Part shown: piece by piece, positions 1-7,934 of the stretch
Layout of the letters: the number at the start of each line of letters is the position of its first letter
Numbering within the stretch: the first letter of the stretch is position 1
DNA from: Bradyrhizobium quebecense
GTDB taxonomy: Bacteria; Pseudomonadota; Alphaproteobacteria; Rhizobiales; Xanthobacteraceae
DNA length: 64,000 nt
Assembly (NCBI RefSeq): GCF_013373795.3
Contig: NZ_CP088022.1
Coordinates: 5,270,001-5,334,000 of the forward strand
Reading direction: 5' to 3'
Made by a program: the position numbers and the translations under genes
The notes under the pieces: generated by a model
Database searches by the model: none
What the model saw: the letters and a program-made list of their open reading frames with translations, nothing else
What the model was told of the DNA's origin: nothing

Positions 1-30
1 ATGATGTCCTTCGGCACGCACCACGATGTC

Positions 31-112
31 CATGGATCCGCCTGCCGACGATGTCCGCATTAGCCTCAGGAGCGGGCAACAGAGGCGCTCTTGGCGGCGT
101 CGGCTAGGGCCA
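31..112. repeat. Copy 1 of an 82-84 bp dispersed intergenic repeat
   Basis: This stretch aligns almost base for base with 2174-2257, with a one-base indel and a handful of substitutions. The shared core includes GATCCGCCTGCCGACG and GAGGCGCTCTTGGC. It lies upstream of the first gene, and its function is unknown. Bases 113-266 hold nothing I recognise apart from the start region of the next gene. Confidence 0.7.
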
Positions 113-266
113 GAACCGGACTTGTCTCAAACCGCACGTCGCTTCGCGATTCTGGCAAGCGCTGCGGCCGGGGACAAGCCACGATCACGGCTGGCAGCCA
201 AGATCGCGGGAGCGTTCTGTTTTGCCCGCCGCCGGTGTTTGTTTGCGACCGGCGGGAGGACGAGCG

Positions 267-1100
267 ATGCGGGGATCCCTCGGGAAGAAGATCAAACAGG
301 GCGGCACGGCTGACATCCACGCCTGGGCGCCAGGTCAGGTCGTAAAACTGTTCAAGGAAGGTTTCCCGCCGCGGCTCGGCCAGCAAGAGGTGCGGATGAC
401 CCAGGCAGTGTTCGCCGCCGGCGTGCCTGCGCCGGAGGTGTTCGGCGAGGTGACGCTCGACGGACGCTTCGGCATCGTGCTCGGCCGCCTCGACGGACCG
501 ACACTGCTGGAGGTCACGCGCAGCGGCGCCGTGACGTTCGCCCAGGCGGGTGCGATCCTTGCGTCCCTCGGCCTGTCCGTTCACAGCATGTCGCCGCCGC
601 CGGAGGCCTTCCATCTGCGCGGCTGGATGGACACCGCCTTCAGGCTCTCCGGCGACATCGTACCCAAGCACATCGCCTCCGGCATCCTCGCGCTGATCGA
701 CCGCCTGCAGCAGCCGGGGGACGTGCTGTGCCATGGCGACATCCACCCTGACAACGTGATCATGACGGCGGACGGTCCGCGGCTGATCGACTGGACCTTT
801 TCGATCCGCGCGCCTGCGGCCCTCGATCATGGGTTCACTCACATCAGCCTGACCGAGTTTGCCCTCGATATCACCGATAATCCGCAGCGGCCGCTTGCGG
901 TCAATGCGGCCGCGCAATCCGAATACGCGCGGCTATCCGGCAAGCCGGTAGTGGCGCTGAGGCAAGCGATGGAGACCTGGCTGCCGATCGCGATCGTCCG
1001 CTACTTCCTGCTCATGGGCGGGCCGACAAGCCAGCGATGGCGGCGGATAATGCAGCGCGTTGAAGCGGCCCTGCGCCCGCAGGACTGTTCACCTCAGTGA
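267..1100 (+). CDS. APH-fold phosphotransferase family protein
   Basis: A 277-residue cytosolic protein with the aminoglycoside/choline-kinase (APH) fold. The catalytic loop CHGDIHPDN is at about residues 155-163 and the metal-binding LIDW follows at about 173-176. The usual APH order of catalytic Asp, Asn and a second Asp is therefore intact, and it probably phosphorylates a small molecule. The family covers antibiotic kinases, choline and homoserine kinases and many unknowns; nothing here identifies the substrate, so resistance should not be assumed. I chose ATG 267 over upstream alternatives because GGGAGGA sits about 6 bases before it. It converges on the L,D-transpeptidase with only 16 bases between stop codons. 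Confidence 0.75.
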   Translation: MRGSLGKKIKQGGTADIHAWAPGQVVKLFKEGFPPRLGQQEVRMTQAVFAAGVPAPEVFGEVTLDGRFGIVLGRLDGPTLLEVTRSGAVTFAQAGAILASLGLSVHSMSPPPEAFHLRGWMDTAFRLSGDIVPKHIASGILALIDRLQQPGDVLCHGDIHPDNVIMTADGPRLIDWTFSIRAPAALDHGFTHISLTEFALDITDNPQRPLAVNAAAQSEYARLSGKPVVALRQAMETWLPIAIVRYFLLMGGPTSQRWRRIMQRVEAALRPQDCSPQ

Positions 1101-1116
1101 CGTATGGTCCCGGCTA

Positions 1117-1881
1117 TCATTTTTCGGCCAAGACGGAAGCTGCGGGCGCCGGAAGCACGATCACTTTCGCGCCGACCTTCACCCGATCATAGAGGTCGAC
1201 GACGTCCTCATTGGTCAGCCGGATACAGCCGGAGGAAACCCGCTTCCCAATCGTATCGGGCTTGTTGGTGCCGTGAATTCTATATTCGGTATCGCCGAGA
1301 TACATCGCCCGGGCGCCGAGCGGATTGCCGGGACCCCCCGTCATAAACCGCGGCAGATAAGGCTGGCGCGAAATCATCTCTGCCGGAGGACGCCAGTCCG
1401 GCCATTCTGTTTTGCGGGCCACGGTCTGTTCACCGGACCATGTGAAACCTTCGCGGCCGACGCCGATGCCGTAGCGCATCGCCTGTCCATCGTTCAGAAC
1501 GAGGTAAAGGAATGTGTTTCCGGTGTCGATGACGACGGTGCCCGGCGTCTGGTGACTGACGTAGTCAACCACCTGCCGAACAAATCTTCCGGGAGCATCA
1601 GCGGCTTTTGGTGTTTCGACCCGGAGCGCTGGGGCCGGGATCGGAACCGGAACTGACGCTGGTGCCTGAACTGGCGCCGATACGAGAACAGGAGTCGATG
1701 GCGTAGGACTGGATGGCGCCGGGACCTGGTGCGCGGCTTGCTTCCGTATCGGTTGAACGCTCGCCGGGCGCCACAGCAAACCGTACCCCAATGCGACAGC
1801 CGCCACGGCGCCAATTGCAACTCTTCCCGCCACCGGTAGCGCGAGCGCCTCAGTCTTCCCACGTTTGGCCCGCTTTGCCAT
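1117..1881 (-). CDS. L,D-transpeptidase (YkuD domain), membrane-anchored
   Basis: A 254-residue envelope enzyme of the ErfK/YbiS/YcfS/YnhG (YkuD) family. These enzymes make 3-3 peptidoglycan cross-links or attach proteins to peptidoglycan. A basic N-terminus is followed by one transmembrane segment (about 20-37), a Pro/Ala/Val-rich linker (about 53-85) and the catalytic domain (about 110-245). HGTN (203-206) and SSGCIRL with the nucleophile Cys219 are both present, so it looks active. The start at 1881 is preferred because a GGGGGAAAG ribosome site lies just upstream; a longer frame begins at 1923. Gene order does not show which of the family's activities it has. Confidence 0.85.
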   Translation of the reverse strand: MAKRAKRGKTEALALPVAGRVAIGAVAAVALGYGLLWRPASVQPIRKQAAHQVPAPSSPTPSTPVLVSAPVQAPASVPVPIPAPALRVETPKAADAPGRFVRQVVDYVSHQTPGTVVIDTGNTFLYLVLNDGQAMRYGIGVGREGFTWSGEQTVARKTEWPDWRPPAEMISRQPYLPRFMTGGPGNPLGARAMYLGDTEYRIHGTNKPDTIGKRVSSGCIRLTNEDVVDLYDRVKVGAKVIVLPAPAASVLAEK

Positions 1882-2031
1882 GTCTTTCCCCCGATCCCTG
1901 TGCTTCGAACAGGTACCCAGCAAATTTTAACAAGCTTCGAAGCGATTTCGTTCAGGCTGAAAATCGCCAAGCGTCGTTAACGCCAGCTCTTGTTCCGCAA
2001 AGGTTGAGAGGAGCGCTCGACATCCAGGTAG

Positions 2032-2122
2032 TTTGTAGGATGGGAGGAGCGCGGCGATACCCAACATCCCACCGCGCAGCACAAGGTTGATGGGTATCGC
2101 TTCGCTCCACCCATCTTACGAA
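2032..2122. repeat. Palindromic intergenic repeat (GATGGG/CCCATC type)
   Basis: Two arms of about 36 bases (2032-2067 and 2086-2122) are inverted copies of each other with some mismatches. Each contains a variant of GATGGG-GGAGCG-GCGATACCCA. As RNA it would fold into a long imperfect hairpin. Palindromes of this style are widespread between genes in Bradyrhizobium. The rest of 1882-2173 contains no gene I can support. Confidence 0.75.
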
Positions 2123-2173
2123 GCTGTTTTTGGCATGATACTTCGGCGCGCACCTCGATCTGGGACGTATACC

Positions 2174-2257
2174 CATAGATCCGCCTGCCGACGAATGTCC
2201 GCATTAGCCTCAGCAGCGGAAAAAAGAGGCGCTCTTGGCCATATCGGCTAAGGGCCA
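2174..2257. repeat. Copy 2 of the 82-84 bp dispersed repeat, ending at the IS630 element
   Basis: It matches 31-112 closely. Similarity stops exactly where the IS630 element begins (CTAG at 2258-2261), and the sequence on the far side of the element does not continue the repeat. So the repeat ends here naturally, or the flank was rearranged. Confidence 0.7.
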
Positions 2258-3376
2258 CTAGTGTGGTGGACCAGAAGTTCGCGATATCGAATCTGGATTT
2301 GGCGGAGCGTTGTACCGGCAGAAGCGTTCGATGGATGCCAGGATGTCATCGGCGGACTTAGTCCAGCGGAACGGCTTGGGATCGGCGTTGTGCCGGTCGA
2401 TGAAGGAAGCGATGTCTGCCCGGAGGGCGGCAACGCTCCGATAGATGCCGCGTCTGATCTTCTTGTCGGTCAGGAGTGCGAAGAAGCGCTCGACCTGGTT
2501 GAGCCATGACGAACTGGTCGGGGTCAGGTGCACGTGCCACCGGGGCCGCTTGGCGAGCCATCTTCGGATCAATGGCGTCTTGTGCGTGGCGTAATTGTCC
2601 ATGATCAAATGGACGTCGAGGTCGCGCGGCACGGCAGCCTCGATCTCGTCGAGGAACTTGCGGAACTCGACAGCACGGTGGCGTCCGTAGCACTTGCCGA
2701 TCACCCGTCCACTGGCAATGTCGAGGGCGGCGAACAGCGATGTGGTGCCGTGCCTTGTGTAGTCATGGCTTCTTCGGGCCGGTTGGCCGGGACGCATCGG
2801 CAGCATCGGCTGACTGCGGTCCAGTGCCTGGATTTGGGATTTCTCATCCACACAGAGAACGATGGCGTGCTCCGGCGGGGAGACGTAAAGTCCCACGACG
2901 TCGCGCACTTTGGCCACGAAGTTTGGATCGGTCGAGAGCTTGAACGTCTCCAGCCGGTGCGGCTGGAGCCCGAAGGCCCGCCAGATGCGTTGCACCGTCG
3001 ACACCGACAGGCCGCTGGCCTTCGCCATGCCGCGGGAACTCCAATGGGTGGCGTTCTCGGGGCAACTCTCCAACGTCCTTACGATCAGGGCTTCGATGCG
3101 GGCATCGTCAACCGTACGTGGCGCCCCGGAGCGGGCCTCGTCATGCAGCCCGTCCACGCGCCGCTCCACAAAGCGCCGCCGCCACTTGCCTACCGTTGAC
3201 CGGCCCAAGCCCAGCTTGGCCGCCACTTCCTTGTTTTGACCGCCTTCCGCGCAGGTCAGCACGATCCGGGCTCTCAGAGCCAGCGCTTGCGCCGTCTTCC
3301 GCCGCGTCGTCAGCGCCTTCAGTTCGGCGCGCTCTTCATCACTCAATGTCAGGGAGGCAAGTTGCCGGACCGCCAT
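2258..3376 (-). CDS. IS630-family transposase (DDE type)
   Basis: A 372-residue transposase from the chosen ATG at 3376; the frame is open to 3415 with an extra 13 residues. Helix-turn-helix segments fill the N-terminal third. Numbering from the longer frame, the DDE catalytic core shows Asp190 (LCVDEKSQ), Asp273 (IMDNYATH) and Glu309 (SWLNQVERFF), the classic IS630 triad. The gene is intact, with no programmed frameshift. Its stop codon lies on the CTA of the target-site end, so the reading frame runs to the very edge of the element. Confidence 0.9.
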   Translation of the reverse strand: MAVRQLASLTLSDEERAELKALTTRRKTAQALALRARIVLTCAEGGQNKEVAAKLGLGRSTVGKWRRRFVERRVDGLHDEARSGAPRTVDDARIEALIVRTLESCPENATHWSSRGMAKASGLSVSTVQRIWRAFGLQPHRLETFKLSTDPNFVAKVRDVVGLYVSPPEHAIVLCVDEKSQIQALDRSQPMLPMRPGQPARRSHDYTRHGTTSLFAALDIASGRVIGKCYGRHRAVEFRKFLDEIEAAVPRDLDVHLIMDNYATHKTPLIRRWLAKRPRWHVHLTPTSSSWLNQVERFFALLTDKKIRRGIYRSVAALRADIASFIDRHNADPKPFRWTKSADDILASIERFCRYNAPPNPDSISRTSGPPH

Positions 3377-3471
3377 CAGATCCTCCGTCACTGCTGCTGC
3401 CTCCAGCCTTGGCACAGCGACGCGAACCTACTGCGAATCTTCGATTGCGAACTTGTGACTCGGGACACTAG
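2258..3471 (-). mobile_element. IS630-family insertion sequence, about 1.2 kb
   Basis: The element is bounded by CTAG at 2258-2261 and 3468-3471, as expected for IS630/Tc1-type elements that insert at TA and duplicate it. Imperfect inverted ends are visible: reading inward both begin CTAGTGT, and both carry AAGTTCGC about 17 bases in. A single full-length transposase fills the interior. It sits between two ordinary chromosomal genes and interrupts no recognisable reading frame. Confidence 0.85.
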
Positions 3472-3535
3472 CTCGCTAGACGCACATATTGTCAGGATCA
3501 GCTTAGGCTCCCCAGCGCCTTGGCAGGATAGGTTA

Positions 3536-3979
3536 TCAAGGCTTCCAGGTTCCTTCCTTCACGCCGCGCCAAACGGCCTCTTGTCTTCGTCTGAACTCAG
3601 CGGACTGGTTTCTTAAGGGTGCACCTTCAATCGGTTTCAGCATAAGCCCGCGCTGCGGGTCGTCGCGGAGCTCTCCGAGAATGATGCCCTGCCCGATACC
3701 AACGCGGGTGCAGCCAAGGTACACAAATATCTTCACGGTCTTGGTATTGATTGATCCCTTGATCACTCGATCAACGCGCGCGTTCAACAACCACATCTGA
3801 TTGCCAACGGCGTCGCCGACCTGCGTGCGATCATAGATGGTTGCTTCAATTATCACGGGAGCGTCGATGTCGGTCGGAACCTGCTCGAACAAAATGCCGC
3901 GGTCTGTGTTTGGGATGCAGGCGGCTGCGCTGGTGCAAGCAACGCAATAAACGACCAAACAGAGCGCCCATGTACGCAT
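3536..3979 (-). CDS. Exported hypothetical protein
   Basis: About 147 residues from ATG 3979; an ATG at 4003 is also possible. The N-terminus is a signal peptide with a hydrophobic core and Ala-rich cleavage region (TSAAA). The mature part has a conserved-looking pair of Cys residues, one right after the signal peptide and one in YLGCTRVG. It is mainly beta-type in character and ends with basic residues. I do not recognise the family. It lies just beyond the right end of the IS630 element. Confidence 0.55.
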   Translation of the reverse strand: MRTWALCLVVYCVACTSAAACIPNTDRGILFEQVPTDIDAPVIIEATIYDRTQVGDAVGNQMWLLNARVDRVIKGSINTKTVKIFVYLGCTRVGIGQGIILGELRDDPQRGLMLKPIEGAPLRNQSAEFRRRQEAVWRGVKEGTWKP

Positions 3980-4234
3980 ATTGGCAAGCCAGTCGTTAAT
4001 CATTGTACGACGATGCCAACTCTCAGCGAAGTCTGCAATGGGTCAATCACGTCGTCCTTGCAGTCGGTCGGCAACTTCCGGTCTACCCTCAACTTCGGAC
4101 ATGTCGCTGCGCTGCGCTAACTGACGCGATGGGCCAGGAGGAGACAAGCACGACGTATTCGTGCCTTCGCTCTTGAACGTCGTCGGCTGTTTGTTTTGGC
4201 CGGCGCGACAGCAGAAGGGCAGATTCAAGCCGGC

Positions 4235-4549
4235 ATGATTGTCAGCGTGCCGCTAAACTCTTCGCTATCTATCTCTGGACTAATTCACAGCATCGAATAT
4301 GCCCGGACATCCAGCGGCCGAGAAGACGTCTGCCTATGCATTGCCTACGAAAACTCTGGTGAACTCGACATATGGAATAGCCTTAATCTAAAGAACGAGA
4401 CGTTGGACGTACTGCCAGCTTCACAATCCATGTACCCCTCTTGCTGGCGGTCTTTGAGTGGCAACGACGTCCGCTTTGGGTCTTGGTTGTGTAAAAACGC
4501 TAAGATACCTGAGGGCGATAGAAGAAATTATCGTCTAAGACTGTCTTAG
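4235..4549 (+). CDS. Hypothetical protein, C-terminus running into a repeat
   Basis: A possible 104-residue protein starting at ATG 4235 (TTG 4196 would be longer). The first 70 residues have ordinary protein composition, but I recognise no family. From about residue 77 (NDVRFGSWLCKN onward) the frame enters the 4485-4638 inverted-end repeat, so the C-terminus is probably element-derived and the original gene may be truncated. There is no strong ribosome-binding site. It may not be a gene. Confidence 0.25.
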   Translation: MIVSVPLNSSLSISGLIHSIEYARTSSGREDVCLCIAYENSGELDIWNSLNLKNETLDVLPASQSMYPSCWRSLSGNDVRFGSWLCKNAKIPEGDRRNYRLRLS

Positions 4550-4638
4550 CCTTCACATTTGCAAGCTCATTTACCTCAGAGAGCGAACTGAGGAATGTAA
4601 TTCTCGCTGCATTTCGATCTTTCGTGTTTTTACACAGC
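4485..4638. repeat. MITE-like repeat with inverted TGTGTAAAAAC ends
   Basis: The left end (GGTTGTGTAAAAACGC, 4485-4500) and the right end (GTGTTTTTACACAGCC, about 4623-4638) are inverted copies with few mismatches, enclosing about 120 bases with no gene. The interior is more AT-rich than its surroundings. This is the layout of a non-autonomous miniature element or structured intergenic repeat. No transposase for it is visible. Bases 4639-4806 hold nothing else I recognise. Confidence 0.6.
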
Positions 4639-4806
4639 CAGGGCCAACAGGAGACACGCCGGCCATCGGTCTATGCCTGCCGCCGACGTCAATGCTCACG
4701 GTCGTCTCGCCGCTCGCTATAAACACTCAAGCACCCGCGGGCAACGAAGCAGGCCGCGGCCCCCCGCGACCGTTCGTTGCCCAGACTTCGGTGGCGCCGC
4801 TGGCGA

Positions 4807-5202
4807 TCACCAGCGATAGCCATACCCGCGATAGTACCTAGGGCCGTAGGCGTATGCGGGGCGAATAACGCGCCGGTACGCGGGACGAGCATAGTAAGAC
4901 CGGTATCCGCCGTAGTATGCGGGGGCGTAGCCGTAGTCATAGTATGCCGGCGCATAGCCGCCGTAATACGCGGGGGCGTAACCCCCGTAATAGCCATAAC
5001 CCGGTCCGCCGTAGTAGCCGTAACCTGGGCCATAGGCGTAGGCGCTGGAGGCTATGCCACCAACTACCGCCGCTCCGATTAGTCCGGCCGCGAGTCCAGC
5101 GCCCCAGCCACCACCACGCCACGCTTGGGCCGGTGATGGGGCCACCAAGGCAGAGACACCGATGGTGGCAGCGGTCACTAACGCCAATGCTGCTTTCTTC
5201 AT
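4807..5202 (-). CDS. Exported Gly/Tyr-rich repeat protein
   Basis: A 131-residue secreted or surface protein. The start at 5202 is supported by GGAGG 8 bases upstream. Residues 1-27 form a signal peptide ending in AQA. A Gly-rich membrane-like stretch follows, then low-complexity repeats of the GYGYYGG and YAPAYYGG kind, ending in a basic Arg/Tyr tail. The repeats are visible at DNA level as near-identical 15-24 base units. Such proteins are common and uncharacterised in Bradyrhizobium; a surface or envelope role is inference only. Confidence 0.7.
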   Translation of the reverse strand: MKKAALALVTAATIGVSALVAPSPAQAWRGGGWGAGLAAGLIGAAVVGGIASSAYAYGPGYGYYGGPGYGYYGGYAPAYYGGYAPAYYDYGYAPAYYGGYRSYYARPAYRRVIRPAYAYGPRYYRGYGYRW

Positions 5203-5437
5203 TTCCGAAGCCTCCGTTGTTCCCGGAACTTCAACCGACAATCCAGCGATAGTTTCCTCCGACCGCCGTTGGCGGAACGGTTTCCGCGAAATTTAATACT
5301 GATGAACGGCTTGGGAAAGCAAAACCACGGCGTCCCAATGTCCGTGTCGGGGTCACAAGGCGACATCCCCGCGGTCTAGACCGCGTGTCCGCTTCGTCTC
5401 CGAAAGCGGGCATCCCGGATTGTATTGGAGTCCGCCC

Positions 5438-6058
5438 CTACTCGCCCCACTGCCGCGCCATGGTCGCGAGCGCGCAGCCCTCGCAGTAGCGGGCGTCCTT
5501 GAAGTCGATCCAGTTGTGGGCGTAGACGCGCTCCAGCGGGATGCCGTAACGCGCGCGCAGCAGCTTCACCAGAACGCGCCAGGCGGCGATCTGTGCGTCG
5601 GTCGGGCCCCTCGTGACATCAGGAAAATTGCCGGCGAACTCGACGCCGATCGAGGTGTCCTTGTTCACTTGGCGATAGGTCTTGCTGTTGTCGATGTACT
5701 TGTTGTCGTTGCGGTCGGCGCCATCGGTATGGGTTGGGACCAGATTTTCGGCGACCGCCCAATAGACCGTGCCGTCGGTTTCGACCCAAACCATCACGCC
5801 GCGGCGGGTCGGGTTCTTGTGCTGCTCGGCGGCACCATTTCGCGCCGAGCCGGCCGGGCCTTCGGTCTGGTGCACGATGATGTTGCGCCACGGGTGGGAT
5901 TTGGCGACATCGCCCCAAGGCGACAGCCACACCACCTTCAACCCGGGAATCTCGGGCGTGCCCTGCGATCGCGCGATCGCTGCAAGATCGGTTTCGGCCG
6001 ATACGGCGGAGGACAGCACGAGCGCAAGGAGTGCGGTGAGCAGGCGAGGCATCATCAC
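5438..6058 (-). CDS. N-acetylmuramoyl-L-alanine amidase (Ami_2), exported
   Basis: A 206-residue periplasmic enzyme expected to cleave between N-acetylmuramic acid and the stem peptide. A signal peptide (about 1-21) precedes an amidase_2 domain with the zinc-ligand regions NIIVHQTEG (about 60-68), PTHTDGAD, GVEFAGN and a late AHNWIDFKDARYC. It is compact, with no added binding domain. It reads in the same direction as the upstream diguanylate cyclase gene, with 33 bases between them, so the two may be co-transcribed. Confidence 0.8.
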   Translation of the reverse strand: MMMPRLLTALLALVLSSAVSAETDLAAIARSQGTPEIPGLKVVWLSPWGDVAKSHPWRNIIVHQTEGPAGSARNGAAEQHKNPTRRGVMVWVETDGTVYWAVAENLVPTHTDGADRNDNKYIDNSKTYRQVNKDTSIGVEFAGNFPDVTRGPTDAQIAAWRVLVKLLRARYGIPLERVYAHNWIDFKDARYCEGCALATMARQWGE

Positions 6059-6091
6059 GGAAAGATCCAGTGTGGCCCCTCGCTAGCACGC

Positions 6092-7306
6092 TCAGGCGCG
6101 CTTGCGCAGGGTCTCCTCCACGAGAGCGACCATCTCGGACGGCAGCTTCGGCTCATAGGTCGCGTAGCCGTTCTTGCCGCCCTTCTTGGCGTCGTAGAGC
6201 GCATGGTCGGCGGCGGCGACCAGGCGGTCGGGATGCAGGCCGATCTCGCGGGTCCATTGCGCAACGCCGATCGAGACCGCGATCGGAATGTCGTTGCCGG
6301 TGCACTGCTCGGCGTCGGCGCGACAGACTTCCAGCACGCGGCGGGCAATCATCGCGCCCTCGCGCAGCGTCGAGGACGGCAGCACGATGCAGAACTCGTC
6401 GCCGCCGGTGCGGGCCAGCATGTCGCCCGGGCGGAGCCTCGTTTGCGCCATCAGCGTGAAGTGCTGCAGGCAGGCGTCGCCGGCGGCATGGCCATGGGTG
6501 TCGTTGATGCCCTTGAAGCCGTCGAGGTCGATCACCAGCAGCGCGAACGCCTCGCCGTTGCGGTCGGAGCGCGCGCATTCCTCGGTCAGCCGCTGCAACA
6601 GATGGCGGCGGTTGCCGACGCCGGTGAGATCGTCGAGCAGCGCGAGGTCGGCGACCTCGTTGCGCAGCCGGTCGATCGCCATCAGCAGGAAGCCGAAATT
6701 GAGCGCCATCGACAGGAATACCATCAGCAGGATCACCAGCGACTGGCTCGCACTGAAGCGAACGAAGGAGAACTCGCCGGGCTGCAGCAAGGCGCCGACG
6801 AGGCGCAGCGCATAGATGCCGATCAGCACCGAGGCGACGATGCCGGCAAGGCGCGCGCCGGGGCTGACGCGGCCGTTCTCGGGCGACAGCAACAGCTTCA
6901 GCGTCAACGCAAACGGCATGACCTGGGCGACGGTGTAGACCAGGATGCGCATCGGCATGCTGTTATAGGCAAAGATGAAGAAGCCGAGGCCGGCGCAGGC
7001 GAATACGGTCGACAGCGCGGTGCTGCGCCAGCCGACCGGCTTGCCGTAGAAGCGCTCGATGCCCATCGCGGCAAGGCCGGCGGCGAACACCATCAGCGTC
7101 CCTGCCGCAAGCAGCGGCAGCAGCGAGTCCGTCATCATCACGCGGAGCATCGCGCAGGCGGCGCCGGCGGACGCGACGAAGGTGGACGCGGTCCAGAACC
7201 GCGCCGCACCGAAAGCTGGATAGCTGCGCGCGACATAGGCCCAGATCAGGCCGAGCGCGAGAAAATTGATAACGAATACCGTCCAAAGCGTCGGAACGCT
7301 CAACAT
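6092..7306 (-). CDS. Membrane diguanylate cyclase (GGDEF)
   Basis: A 404-residue inner-membrane enzyme making cyclic di-GMP from two GTP. About six transmembrane helices fill residues 1-212 and form an unidentified sensor. A short linker leads to the GGDEF domain (about 222-385). The active-site motif is intact GGDEF (301-305). The inhibitory-site motif RPGD (292-295) lies exactly five residues upstream, so product inhibition is expected. No EAL domain is present. The next gene downstream is the amidase. Confidence 0.9.
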   Translation of the reverse strand: MLSVPTLWTVFVINFLALGLIWAYVARSYPAFGAARFWTASTFVASAGAACAMLRVMMTDSLLPLLAAGTLMVFAAGLAAMGIERFYGKPVGWRSTALSTVFACAGLGFFIFAYNSMPMRILVYTVAQVMPFALTLKLLLSPENGRVSPGARLAGIVASVLIGIYALRLVGALLQPGEFSFVRFSASQSLVILLMVFLSMALNFGFLLMAIDRLRNEVADLALLDDLTGVGNRRHLLQRLTEECARSDRNGEAFALLVIDLDGFKGINDTHGHAAGDACLQHFTLMAQTRLRPGDMLARTGGDEFCIVLPSSTLREGAMIARRVLEVCRADAEQCTGNDIPIAVSIGVAQWTREIGLHPDRLVAAADHALYDAKKGGKNGYATYEPKLPSEMVALVEETLRKRA

Positions 7307-7732
7307 CGCCCCTGTTCGAGACCCGTATCGGCCTCGCCTCTCCTGAAATGACCGTCCGCCCCTGGGGCGTTTCTCCCAATGGCAATCCCCGTTGCCTTGC
7401 GGGACAGGATGCGGCCGCGCCGCTTAACGGACTCTCACCCGCCACGCGCCAATCCGCGCTGTGGTTTTGAATTGATGAAGATCGGCGCACCGGCCGTTTG
7501 CGCGTCGTTAAGCATGACGGATGCGACCTGCCGCGACACGTGACACGCGCACACTGGCGAAAAACTGGCGAAAACACGTAACAGCTGTGGATAACACGAT
7601 GACAGTGCAGTGACAGCACGCGGCAGCAGCCTCCGAATCTGCTGAGTTTGATACTGAGGATGTTGCGAGGCTGGCCCTCCGCCAAGCATGCCTCGGAGTC
7701 GCGTTCAATCCATTAAACCCTGAGAGGATACT
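7307..7732. other. Gene-free stretch with an 11-bp tandem repeat
   Basis: No convincing gene. It must hold the leftward promoter of the diguanylate cyclase and the rightward promoter of the Lys/Ala peptide gene. ACTGGCGAAAA occurs twice head to tail (7553-7563 and 7564-7574), one helical turn apart. This is a plausible protein-binding site of unknown identity. Short open frames here lack ribosome sites and protein-like composition. Confidence 0.4.
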
Positions 7733-7801
7733 ATGGCTAAGAAAGCGAAGAAGGCGAAGAAGGCGAAAAAGGCCACCAAGAAGAAGGCCGCCAAGAAGTA
7801 A
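7733..7801 (+). CDS. Very small Lys/Ala-rich basic protein
   Basis: A 22-codon gene made of 13 Lys, 7 Ala, one Thr and the start Met, arranged as repeated KKA units. GAGAGG lies 5 bases before the ATG and a strong Rho-independent terminator follows at 7879-7901, so it has all the signals of a real single-gene transcript. The composition resembles the C-terminal tail of histone H1-like or HU-like nucleoid proteins, and DNA or RNA binding is the obvious inference. It is too short for routine gene calling. Confidence 0.6.
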   Translation: MAKKAKKAKKAKKATKKKAAKK

Positions 7802-7878
7802 CCAATTTCTCGCCCGGGTAGCGGCTCATGCCCTGCCCGGGCACCCGATCCGGACCATCCAGGCAGGGACGCAAGGCA

Positions 7879-7901
7879 GCAGGCGCAAGGCCTGCTTTTT
7901 T
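7879..7901 (+). terminator. Rho-independent terminator of the Lys/Ala peptide gene
   Basis: Six-base-pair stem GCAGGC/GCCTGC (7879-7884 with 7890-7895), a five-base loop and six T residues (7896-7901). It lies 78 bases after the stop codon of the 22-residue gene and before the convergent LysE gene. Confidence 0.75.
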
Positions 7902-7934
7902 ATTGCCTGCCGCAAGGCGCGAGGCAATGCGAAC

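Noticed and set aside
267..1100. Aminoglycoside resistance gene
   Set aside because: The APH fold alone is too broad; nothing in sequence or context indicates an antibiotic substrate.
5420..7351. A 643-residue plus-strand frame
   Set aside because: Antisense to the amidase and diguanylate cyclase genes, with Arg/Gly/His-rich composition and no domain; a GC-bias artefact.
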